Shown here: positions 8,801 to 16,034 of the stretch, in pieces
How the letters are laid out: each line of letters begins with the position of its first letter
Position numbering within the stretch: the first letter of the stretch is position 1
DNA from: Methylomonas lenta
GTDB taxonomy: Bacteria > Pseudomonadota > Gammaproteobacteria > Methylococcales > Methylomonadaceae
NCBI RefSeq assembly: GCF_001644015.1
Contig: NZ_LUUI01000077.1
Span: forward strand, 1-64,000
Direction: 5' to 3'
DNA: 64,000 nt
Notes under the pieces: generated by a model
The model's database searches: none
Told to the model about the DNA's origin: nothing
The model's input: only the letters and a program-made list of their open reading frames with translations
Position numbers and translations under genes: made by a program

Positions 8801-9557
8801 TGGAATACATGAGCCTGCTCGGTTTCGGCGCTTGCGCACCTGATGCTGATATACGCGCGGGCATGCCGTTTCCGGTTTCCGACATTATTCGTGCACCATT
8901 CCGCCTTTGCTGCGTCGCCGTAGTAGTCAGGCGACCCAAATGGCATTTACAGCCGCAACCTTAGCTTGCAAGAACGCCGGTTGTTCAACGGCGACCCTGC
9001 CAGCAATTTTTGCCAGCGTAGCCGGCGAAATTCAAACCACCGACCAACTTTGCCTGGAATTAAGCAAAGCCGATGGCGTGGTGTCACCCAGTGCTTTTCA
9101 CAATTCCGTACAAAATACCGTGGCCGGTTATTGGAGTATTGCCCAGCAATGCAGCCAACCCGCTACAGCCTTGGCCGCAGGTTTGGACACTGTTGCCATG
9201 GCCATGCTGGAAGCCTGGTGCCAATTAGCCTGTCACGGTGGTGAATTGCTGCTGGTGTGTTACGACGAGCGCTGGCCGGATTATCTGGCCCCCGGCAGCG
9301 GCGCACCGGCTTTCGCTAGCGCCTTTGTATTAGCTGCGGGCGTTGTGGAAGACCGTGTCGCGCAACTTGGCAAACCACATATTGGCACGGCACGATTTTC
9401 TGCCGAATGGCAGTCTCAGGCAAGCAAAATGCCGATTCTGGCTGCCGTGCCGCTGCTTGATTCAATTGCAAACTGCGCGGAAAAACAACACATTTCGCTG
9501 TCCCCATTGCAATCGGGCTGGCAGGTAACTATGGATGGTTTGCATCAAAATAGTTGA
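8800..9557 (+). pseudogene. Ketosynthase-like chain-length factor, frameshifted near its N-terminus
   Basis: Resembles the beta-ketoacyl synthase-like N-terminal domain family that accompanies ketosynthases in aryl polyene loci. From ATG 8800 the first frame reads a normal start (MEYMSLLGFGACAPDA...) up to RAPF near 8899, then runs to a stop at about 8959. From about 8895 a second frame reads IPPLLRRRSSQATQMAF and continues to 9557 with the family pattern FHNSVQNTVAGYWSIA. One extra base near 8895-8898 would join them as RAPIPPLLRRRSSQ. So a one-base loss, real or from sequencing, is the simplest reading. No catalytic Cys is expected in this subfamily. If translation restarts at TTG 8907, a 216-residue product lacking the first 36 residues is possible. 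Confidence 0.7.
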
Positions 9558-9661
9558 ACGCTTAACTTTTTGGGTCTTTGATATTTGATGTTGAAAAGTT
9601 ACAGTTTGGATGAGTCAGGGCTTTTACTGATTGCCTTATGGCTATTATGCCCCCTGCCAGT

Positions 9662-9955
9662 TTATCGTTGCATCTGTTGCTCTTGTATCTGATTTTGTTC
9701 GCGCTCACGTTCGCGCTCTTGCATCTGCCATGAGCCGTCTTGTTGGTTATGCTCTTGTTTCATTTGGCGGTTTGTTTCCTGCATTTGCTGCTGCTGGGGG
9801 TTGCCGCGTGGAGCTGGATTGGTTTGCCATGTGCCGCCTTGATTAACACCGCCAGCACCTTGCCGTCCACCACCGCCCGGTGCTGCGGAAACGACTCCCA
9901 AAAAACCAGCCAGTAACATTAATATTGCTATCTGGCATGTATGATTTCGCTTCAT
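9662..9955 (-). CDS. Small secreted Gln/Glu/Arg-rich protein
   Basis: 97-residue protein with a clear signal peptide (KR at 2-3, hydrophobic core, cleavage after VSA near residue 24). The mature part begins Gly-rich, then turns into Gln, Glu, Arg and Met repeats with QEREREREQ-type runs, probably disordered or helical. I chose ATG 9955 because AGGAG stands 8 bases ahead; a longer reading to 10048 has no ribosome site. No family recognised. It lies convergent with the ketosynthase-like gene and downstream of the large secreted protein on the same strand. Periplasmic or extracellular; function unknown. Confidence 0.65.
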   Translation of the reverse strand: MKRNHTCQIAILMLLAGFLGVVSAAPGGGGRQGAGGVNQGGTWQTNPAPRGNPQQQQMQETNRQMKQEHNQQDGSWQMQEREREREQNQIQEQQMQR

Positions 9956-9979
9956 TGCTTTATCTCCTAAAGATATTCG

Positions 9980-10013
9980 GACCGATAATTTAAGCAATCT
10001 CAAACTATCGGTC
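9980..10013. repeat. 8-bp inverted repeat ahead of the small secreted protein
   Basis: GACCGATA and TATCGGTC are perfect arms separated by 18 bases, 25-58 bases before the ATG at 9955. It may be an operator or a hairpin in the mRNA leader; the sequence alone does not decide. Confidence 0.35.
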
Positions 10014-10137
10014 GTTGATCGTTGTGTATAAAAAAACACTTGGCTCAATTAACGCCATTCAGTGAGGTAAATTCCTGCCCAACCGGCTTCTTCCGTACCC
10101 ATGCTGGCATTGATAACAAGACGTCCGCTTGAGGCAT

Positions 10138-10163
10138 CCTGCCCGGGATAGACCCCGGGCAGG
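10138..10163 (-). terminator. Strong GC hairpin after the large secreted protein gene
   Basis: CCTGCCCGGG and CCCGGGCAGG form a perfect 10-bp stem with a 6-base loop, 13 bases after the stop at 10177. There is no T run on the coding strand, so it is either a Rho-assisted stop or an mRNA-stabilising hairpin rather than a classical intrinsic terminator. Confidence 0.45.
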
Positions 10164-10176
10164 CGCGATCAAGAGA

Positions 10177-13100
10177 CTAAGGAGTAGCAGGCGTACCGTC
10201 ACCGCTACCCTGACCAAAATCCCAGCCCCATGTGTCGGAGATGTAGCCATCTATCCACCATACCCTACGGGCCATGGCGTCTGACCCTAGAAGCTCGCCG
10301 CTGTCTTTGTCGTGCTCCAACTGCGCCCAAACACCGTAGAGGAACTGGCCGCCAGGGTTGGCCGCCAGGCTGGCTTCACTGGCTTCCAGACCAGGAGTGC
10401 CCTGGTCGAACTGATCGAACTCGTTGCAAAAGCCTGAGCCGATATGTTCCGCTGGCACGCCTTTATCAGGATCAGTGTCCTCATGCGGATCAGACGGGTA
10501 GCAAGTACTAAGGTCATTCTCTGCCCATACCTGATAGTCATCGCCAAAGTTCACTGCGCGGCTATAGAACAGATCCAGTGGCTCTGGTTCGCCCTCGGCG
10601 GCGGTGGTGTTGTCACCGGTTTCGTACACTACAAAGAAGCGCGATGGATTCCTCACGTCTTCACCGTAAGGATTGATCCCGTAACCGAATGGGTTCAGCG
10701 TGTTGCCCACTCCTTGAGGTGAACCGGTGATGGCGAAGCGTGGGTCGAGGGTGGTGATCCGCATCGACTGATGCTGCGTCACGTTGCGGGCCTGCTCGGC
10801 GGCGCCGGCCGCATACTTGTTGCATACTCTGGGTTCGAGTAAGTCACCGCTGGCCTGGGTCTCGGCGCTGCGAAAGGTTTCGCAGGTAACCGTGCCATCT
10901 CCAACATAACGGTTTCTGTCATTCGAATCCCAGTACTTGTATTTCGCCGGCAAGGTGGTCCAGCTGGTGGCGCCTGCGAAGGAGCGGCGAATGTACAGCT
11001 CGTAGCGGTCGTTACCCTTTACGTTGAGACGCCAGTTGGGCGACCACGCATACAGCATCATCACCATATCTCCGTCCAGGAAGCCGCGATGACCCTTCGC
11101 CACGTCCAATGGATTGTACCAGGACTGGTCGGCCAGGGTGCTGGCGTCGTTGGTCCTCGTGTCGTTATCGCAGTTATATAGCACTGTTCCATCGGTGGAT
11201 TTTACCGTGCTGAAGCTGGCTGGGCACTGGTGCCAAGACAGGACCTTGGTTTTATTAGGCTCTACCGAACTTCCCTGCAGTACCGGGTTAGTAGTCGTGG
11301 TGCCGAAGGGGGTACTACCTATGGTAACCATCGGGCAGTCAACTGCTTCACCGGAGTCTGAATCCGTGCAGGTGTCGGGAATGGTAGCCGACAGGTTGAT
11401 GGCCGAATCCATACAGAGGCCACCTGGGTAGTAAGGATTATCTTTCTCGGCCAAGTTATTGCAAGCCATATTACGGAAGGCATAAGGATTACCGTCGTTG
11501 GTTAGGCTCCAATTGCCTCTATTCGGGATCACGATACGACGTGACATTACGTCCGCCGGGCCACCCTGGTTCATGATGCCTTGTTTCCAGGTCGGCAAGG
11601 CGAGCAGACCGAAGGCGGCTTTCGATGTAGCCAGATGCACCTTGTAGATATCCTGCCCCAGCCAACTGCCGCGGCGAGCGATCTCGGTATTGTAGATGTT
11701 GAAGTTGTAATTCCCTGAGTCATCAACAAAATTCCAAAACTCGCTGGTGTTGCGGGCCGGATAGAAATCACCGGATTGCCAGTCTACTTCCGGCTGGTTG
11801 AGTTGATGGCCGGGCTGTGTCAGGTTGGCCAACAGGCCGTCCTGAGACTTACCGCCAACGGTGTCCTTGATCGACATGCTGAAGGTAAAGTACTTGATGT
11901 TCTTGCCTTCGTCGAAAGTGAAGCAGTCGGGGTCGCTGTTGTTCTCCTGGACGCAGGATTGGCCGTTTGCATCGAAGGTGAACGCACCGAGGCCTTTGTC
12001 TTCCTCCGCTACCACCGCGACGAAAGCACTGTCGATGACAGCATCTCTTACTTTGCCAGTGGAGTCATAACCGTACATTGCCAGCCGCGGGCGGGTGGCC
12101 GCGGTATTGCCAACCAATGGTAAACCATCCTGGGTCACGCAGAGTACCGTCTCTTTGGGGTTCTGCTTGCCGGTCATAACCGTAACCGTGTATTTGCACA
12201 TATCCTTTAGGCCGTAGCTCATCGGCGTCGCGTTCGCGACTGGGAAGACCGGTTTATTTTCTTCGGCGACCGTACCTAAGATGGCCGAGCCATAGCAGTA
12301 AGGTTTAGGATTGGTCACGTTGCACTTGGCGTTATCGGTCAGCTGCATGGGCATGGCGAAGGGTACGAAGGGTTTGGGCTTCTGCGTAATGTCGCCGGTG
12401 GCGGCAAGCTCGTAGTTCGCTAGGGTCATGGGCAAGCTACCATCCTCTTTAGACGGATCCTGCACCACATCAAAATGCTCCGCATCGATATAGGTATACC
12501 AAACGTCGGTCTGACTGTTGGCGACCGCGCCGCTCCAGCCCTCGCCGGGGCCTTCGCCCTGACCACCGCGCAAGCCATCGGGATCTTCTTGCCAAGTGAT
12601 GCCGCAGCCGGCACCGGCCACGCAAACGGTTTCGATGCGATTGACATCACGAACGCCGGAAGTCAAGCGCTCGGGGTTAAACCAACGCATATAGCTCGAC
12701 TCGGTGACATCTGTGGTGCGCGGGTCGTCGCCCTTGTTTAATACGCCGCGGGCGGTCCACAGGCAATTATAGGGTACCTCGCCCACCGCCTGGTTTGGCT
12801 CGTAGTCGTCCTCTTCTGCGTAGTTGACGGAACCCTGTGAGCCGCCGACGCCGTACATATCGATCAGGTAGAGGTCATCCGGTGTGGCCGTGGTCAGGTC
12901 GATGCCTAGAAACGCGGCGATGGCGGCGCGGCGAGCCTTCTGCTCGTCAGATGCTTGCGGATTGTCCAGCGAATAGTTGGGCTGACCGCTGCCGCAGTAA
13001 CGACTCTGCCATGCCACCAGCACCTTGTTGCCCATGATGCTGTGAAACAGGTTGGTTACATCGCCAGGGTATTTATATGCGGTGTTCGCGAACAAAGGTA

Positions 13101-13626
13101 CATCCGTCCGTGTGACATTGCAATTGGCGTTGTCACAAGATGTCTCGGAAGCTGAGTCGGAGAGATTGGTCTTTTTCCAGGTGATGCCGTCGTCCAGGCT
13201 CACCGAAGCGTAGGCATCGCGCTTGCCGTGGCCGATAAAGCCAACGCCAGGCACTTCTATCATGGGCCCGTACATGTGAACGTCCACCAGTGGCTTAGCC
13301 AAAGTACGCGTATCTTTCTTATTGCCATCAATGTCGAAGTAAAGACTGCCGTCCGAGTTAGCGTCAGGATCAGTCCCTGACTCGGCCCCGCTTGCGGCCT
13401 GCATCGGTACGTAAAATTTCATCTGGCCGATGAAGGCGTGCTCGGCCTCGTCCAGGTAGCCTGCTACCGTTGGGGACGGCAACTTGGACGTGCTCTTCAG
13501 TATTGGTTTGCCGGCTTCACCGTTACTGCCATCATCGGCGAGAGCTTGATTGATTCCCAGTGCTAGCGCGGTAGTCATTAAAAGTAATGCGGCTCGCCTG
13601 GATATTATTGTATTTTTGGTATTCAC
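10177..13626 (-). CDS. Very large secreted protein with Asp-box motif
   Basis: 1149-residue exported protein. The signal peptide covers residues 1-30 (hydrophobic LLLMTTALALGI, cleavage after ALA). The start is GTG 13626, preceded by GGGAGG at ideal distance; the longer reading begins at TTG inside a leader hairpin. An Asp-box SLDDGITW (143-150) suggests a beta-propeller of the sialidase/BNR type, and DPDANSDGS and DSDSGE stretches could bind calcium. The protein is Cys-containing and rich in Asp, Asn and Trp. There is no C-terminal PEP-CTERM tail or membrane anchor. I do not recognise the family with certainty; similar large proteins are annotated as choice-of-anchor proteins in methanotrophs. 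The gene is visibly more GC-rich than its flanks, hinting at different ancestry. Confidence 0.75.
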   Translation of the reverse strand: MNTKNTIISRRAALLLMTTALALGINQALADDGSNGEAGKPILKSTSKLPSPTVAGYLDEAEHAFIGQMKFYVPMQAASGAESGTDPDANSDGSLYFDIDGNKKDTRTLAKPLVDVHMYGPMIEVPGVGFIGHGKRDAYASVSLDDGITWKKTNLSDSASETSCDNANCNVTRTDVPLFANTAYKYPGDVTNLFHSIMGNKVLVAWQSRYCGSGQPNYSLDNPQASDEQKARRAAIAAFLGIDLTTATPDDLYLIDMYGVGGSQGSVNYAEEDDYEPNQAVGEVPYNCLWTARGVLNKGDDPRTTDVTESSYMRWFNPERLTSGVRDVNRIETVCVAGAGCGITWQEDPDGLRGGQGEGPGEGWSGAVANSQTDVWYTYIDAEHFDVVQDPSKEDGSLPMTLANYELAATGDITQKPKPFVPFAMPMQLTDNAKCNVTNPKPYCYGSAILGTVAEENKPVFPVANATPMSYGLKDMCKYTVTVMTGKQNPKETVLCVTQDGLPLVGNTAATRPRLAMYGYDSTGKVRDAVIDSAFVAVVAEEDKGLGAFTFDANGQSCVQENNSDPDCFTFDEGKNIKYFTFSMSIKDTVGGKSQDGLLANLTQPGHQLNQPEVDWQSGDFYPARNTSEFWNFVDDSGNYNFNIYNTEIARRGSWLGQDIYKVHLATSKAAFGLLALPTWKQGIMNQGGPADVMSRRIVIPNRGNWSLTNDGNPYAFRNMACNNLAEKDNPYYPGGLCMDSAINLSATIPDTCTDSDSGEAVDCPMVTIGSTPFGTTTTNPVLQGSSVEPNKTKVLSWHQCPASFSTVKSTDGTVLYNCDNDTRTNDASTLADQSWYNPLDVAKGHRGFLDGDMVMMLYAWSPNWRLNVKGNDRYELYIRRSFAGATSWTTLPAKYKYWDSNDRNRYVGDGTVTCETFRSAETQASGDLLEPRVCNKYAAGAAEQARNVTQHQSMRITTLDPRFAITGSPQGVGNTLNPFGYGINPYGEDVRNPSRFFVVYETGDNTTAAEGEPEPLDLFYSRAVNFGDDYQVWAENDLSTCYPSDPHEDTDPDKGVPAEHIGSGFCNEFDQFDQGTPGLEASEASLAANPGGQFLYGVWAQLEHDKDSGELLGSDAMARRVWWIDGYISDTWGWDFGQGSGDGTPATP

Positions 13627-13680
13627 AGAATACCTCCCGTAAAATAAATTACAGATTGCGACGCTTACGAGGTCGATATT

Positions 13681-13728
13681 CGGCAATCCGGCTTTCCTTC
13701 TGGGAAGGAACCGCGACTTTCTGCCCCT
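13681..13728 (-). promoter_or_regulatory. Structured leader, possibly a degenerate c-di-GMP-I-like element
   Basis: On the minus strand, 55-102 bases before the GTG of the large secreted protein, TTCCTTC and GAAGGAA form a hairpin with a CCA loop, enclosed by CGG/CCG and GGCA/TGCC pairings. The 3' side (AAGCCGGATTGCCGA) resembles the closing part of class I c-di-GMP riboswitches, but the 5' half is not convincing. Treat it as a structured leader of unknown ligand. Confidence 0.3.
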
Positions 13729-13735
13729 ACTTTAC

Positions 13736-14038
13736 AATAGGTTTAGTTTTAGTTTTGTTTTAATTATAAATTACAAATATCACAAATTAGTTGAAAAAAA
13801 ACGGAGTATTTAAGTTGGTAATTCTGTTTGTTACATCGATATTTAAAATCCGTATATATGAAGGGAATAGGCTTAGTATGTTCTATCAAAAATAGAAATA
13901 GTGACTCAATAAGTCCTATACATGGCTACAAATATTTTATATTCAGCGATCATTTAATGATTTCTTGGTAAAACTATAGGTCTCCTCTGTGCAATAAAGC
14001 CCCGATAAAAATCGAGACTTTCTACTGTCAAAACTAAA
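13736..14038. other. AT-rich intergenic region without gene
   Basis: Strongly AT-rich sequence between the large secreted protein and the PEP-CTERM gene. It must contain the promoter of the former (minus strand) and the 3' end of the latter. I found no convincing hexamer pair, RNA gene or reading frame. Confidence 0.5.
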
Positions 14039-14674
14039 TTAATTAGGCAATTTTATTTTTCTTGAAAAACCCATTCCAGCTAAGCCAATACCTAATAGGG
14101 CAATTGACGTTGGCTCTGGTACAGAAGATATTTGCGCTGGTACAGAAAATTCGGCACCTGTTAAAGCAAGCGTGTAATTCCCTGTTTGAAAAGTCCATGG
14201 ATCCCGGTCCCATCCGGAAAGCGGGTCGAAGATTGGATATGTGTCATACAAAGCAAAGCCTAAAAAGTAGGTGCCTATGGATAAGAAAGAAACGTCCCCA
14301 GTATTGAACTGAGGAAGGTAGTTTCCATTTATAGTGTCAATATCTTCATCAAAAGCGGCCAGAGCGCCTAAAGAATCAAATAAAAACAGGGTTGAATCAT
14401 TATCCCCAGGTGAGCCGTCATCCTCAAAGAAATTTGAAGTAACAGTTACTGAAAAAACGGAGGTATCTGAAATAAATATCTCAAACAAATCAATATCATC
14501 TACACCTTGTCCTAAATTAATCAAAGAACCGGTAATTGAGGTGAGCGGACCACTGCCAGTAGTTACTTGCGCAGTATTGATTAATTCGCCCGCATCACCT
14601 ACCTCTGAAAATGATGCAGCATTAGCCTGGCCGAGAAGGCAGCTAATAAACAAACCTAAAAAAAGCTTTTTCAT
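14039..14674 (-). CDS. PEP-CTERM sorting domain surface protein
   Basis: 211-residue exported protein. A signal peptide (KK at 2-3, cleavage after ANA near 19) leads to an acidic Asp-rich beta domain. The C-terminus has the complete sorting tail: VPEPTSIALLGIG, a hydrophobic helix, and the basic SRKIK end. Such proteins are processed by an exosortase and displayed on the surface or in extracellular matrix. The middle (DVDLFEI-type GVDDIDLFEIFI, then DNDSTLFLFD) resembles the DVUA0089-like beta domain often seen with PEP-CTERM. AAGGAA precedes the ATG. A sigma54-type promoter lies 43-58 bases upstream. No exosortase gene is in the window. Confidence 0.85.
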   Translation of the reverse strand: MKKLFLGLFISCLLGQANAASFSEVGDAGELINTAQVTTGSGPLTSITGSLINLGQGVDDIDLFEIFISDTSVFSVTVTSNFFEDDGSPGDNDSTLFLFDSLGALAAFDEDIDTINGNYLPQFNTGDVSFLSIGTYFLGFALYDTYPIFDPLSGWDRDPWTFQTGNYTLALTGAEFSVPAQISSVPEPTSIALLGIGLAGMGFSRKIKLPN

Positions 14675-14716
14675 GGCATTTCCTTATATTAAGTTATTGA
14701 AATATACATTAGTTTA

Positions 14717-14732
14717 AGCATATTATATGCCA
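14717..14732 (-). promoter_or_regulatory. Sigma54-type promoter of the PEP-CTERM gene
   Basis: On the minus strand the sequence TGGCATATAATATGCT has GG and GC separated by 10 bases, the invariant -24/-12 spacing of RpoN promoters, and matches the consensus TGGCA...TGCW. It ends 43 bases before the ATG at 14674. PEP-CTERM genes in other bacteria are known to be driven by RpoN with the PrsK/PrsR system. Confidence 0.6.
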
Positions 14733-14789
14733 GGCTATAAGTGACTGATAAATAGATGATTATCATTAATTAAATCGAGGATATCTATT

Positions 14790-14980
14790 GCATGTGTAAA
14801 AAAAGCTGACACCTTGAATGATTTATTCAGATCTCTGCCTCTTCAAAAAAACATGGAAAACTTGTCGATGAAGTGCGTAGCAACCAATCAACATAGATCT
14901 GCGTGTTTGGTGTCAACTATCTTGGCCGGCTACCGTGTTCACTAAAAGGAGCGCTAAGCTCAAACTCTCGGAATTTTTTT
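14790..14980. repeat. Direct repeat copy 1
   Basis: About 190 bp, starting GCATGTGTAAAAAAAGCTG and ending CTCGGAATTTTTTT. A second, shorter copy lies at 15174-15344. Shared landmarks in order: GCATGTGTAAAAAAA, CTGACACCTTGA, CTCTGCCT, TTCAAAAAA, ACATGGAAA, CTTGTCG, AATCAACAT and CGGAATTTTTT. The dyad GTGTAA-N7-TGACAC at its left end lies about 60-80 bp upstream of the sigma54 promoter of the PEP-CTERM gene. Confidence 0.75.
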
Positions 14981-15173
14981 AATCATGTAAATCAATAATA
15001 TAACTATATTATAAATCCATAATTCCTGGGTTCGTTGCAGGTTTTTTGTCGTCGAAGAATCTGACATCAGAGCGGCTTTATTCTTCTGGAAACGCATATT
15101 CAGTCGTGAAATTTATAAAACCATTTCGAGGGTTTGGACACAAACCTCTAAAATTAACAATTGAGGGGGTAGT
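14981..15173. other. Intergenic spacer between the direct repeats
   Basis: AT-rich sequence without a reading frame. It contains a small hairpin (GAGGGTTTG with CAAACCTC, about 15128-15149). Nothing else recognised. Confidence 0.4.
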
Positions 15174-15344
15174 GCATGTGTAAAAAAAACTGACACCTTG
15201 ATCGATTTAATCAGACCTCTGCCTGTTCAAAAAACATGGAAATCTTGTCGCTTAAGTGCTTAGCAAACAATCAACATTGATGTGCAATTGTGCTGTCATG
15301 TTTTCTAAAAGAGAGGCTCTAAGCCCAAACCTGCGGAATTTTTT
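15174..15344. repeat. Direct repeat copy 2
   Basis: About 170 bp, in the same orientation as the copy at 14790-14980, offset by 384 bp. It begins GCATGTGTAAAAAAAACTG and ends CTGCGGAATTTTTT. The match weakens in the middle (around 15270-15310), where copy 1 has about 20 extra bases. No coding potential is shared, so this is a non-coding duplicated module. Confidence 0.75.
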
Positions 15345-15947
15345 ATATAACCCTGAATCCGTGACTTAGTCCTTAATCAATTGAATATAAAGTGATTTTT
15401 AATCGGTTTGGGTGAAATCATAAAAACCTGTTTTCGTGCTTTATTCGAATAAGTACATGTATCTTAGGTTTTGAATTCACGCATTCAGGCTATAGTCAAC
15501 CGCATACCTTATTTCAGCATTATTACTTTAATTCCTGACTAATTTAGTCCTGTAAAATTAACTGACATTACTGCACTTTCGGTTGCCAAACTGTCGCTGT
15601 TGACGTAAACCATTGGTAAATTCAAATACATTTTGTAACCTAGCGGGCGTGCATGGTCGGTAAGGCCGGTCGGGTCGGGGTAACGATTTCGCCCGTCACT
15701 CTCCTTCAGCACAAGACATAGGGCTTTCTGCATCCGGCGATTGAACCCGGCTACTTATTGGGTCGCACAAGCTGAGTAAACCCTGGCGTCGCACCCGGGC
15801 ATTGTTCACCACATTTACCAATTCATTGAGTTGCTGGCATTTTTGGAGTGTGGTTTGAGGTTGGACTGAGGTCGAGTGGAAGCCAGAGGCGTTTAGAAGT
15901 AAACCCGAAAGCTTACCCTTATATCTCTGCTGAAAGGTGACAGCTGC
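15345..15947. other. Intergenic region without recognised gene
   Basis: Minus-strand open frames of 64 and 100 codons exist here, but both lack a ribosome site and any family resemblance, and the longer one starts inside the palindrome at 15948-16004. The right half is more GC-rich than the left. It could be the remains of a decayed gene. Confidence 0.4.
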
Positions 15948-16004
15948 AGGCTGTTGAAGTGACTCAAGCAGGTATTTTGTATGCTTGTTCAACTTCAACA
16001 GCCT
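15948..16004. repeat. Nested palindrome downstream of glutamine synthetase
   Basis: AGGCTGTTGAAGT and ACTTCAACAGCCT are perfect 13-bp arms. Inside them CAAGCA and TGCTTG form a second stem around an 11-base loop. TTTT follows on the plus strand, none on the minus strand. It may end transcription coming from the left; its size also fits a small mobile palindromic repeat. Confidence 0.55.
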
Positions 16005-16034
16005 TTTCAGGGCTTCTGTGGCATGTAGTGGCAG

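Noticed and set aside
13560-13626. Twin-arginine signal on the large secreted protein
   Set aside because: SRRAAL lacks the expected Phe/Leu-Lys context; an ordinary Sec signal is more likely.
13627-13686. TTG start for the large secreted protein
   Set aside because: It would place the signal peptide 20 residues inside and overlap the leader hairpin; GTG 13626 has GGGAGG in front.
14790-15344. CRISPR-like array
   Set aside because: Only two long, imperfect direct copies with a 193-bp gap; no short regular repeats.
15539-15998. Two minus-strand frames of 64 and 100 codons
   Set aside because: No ribosome site or family resemblance, and the longer one starts within the nested palindrome.
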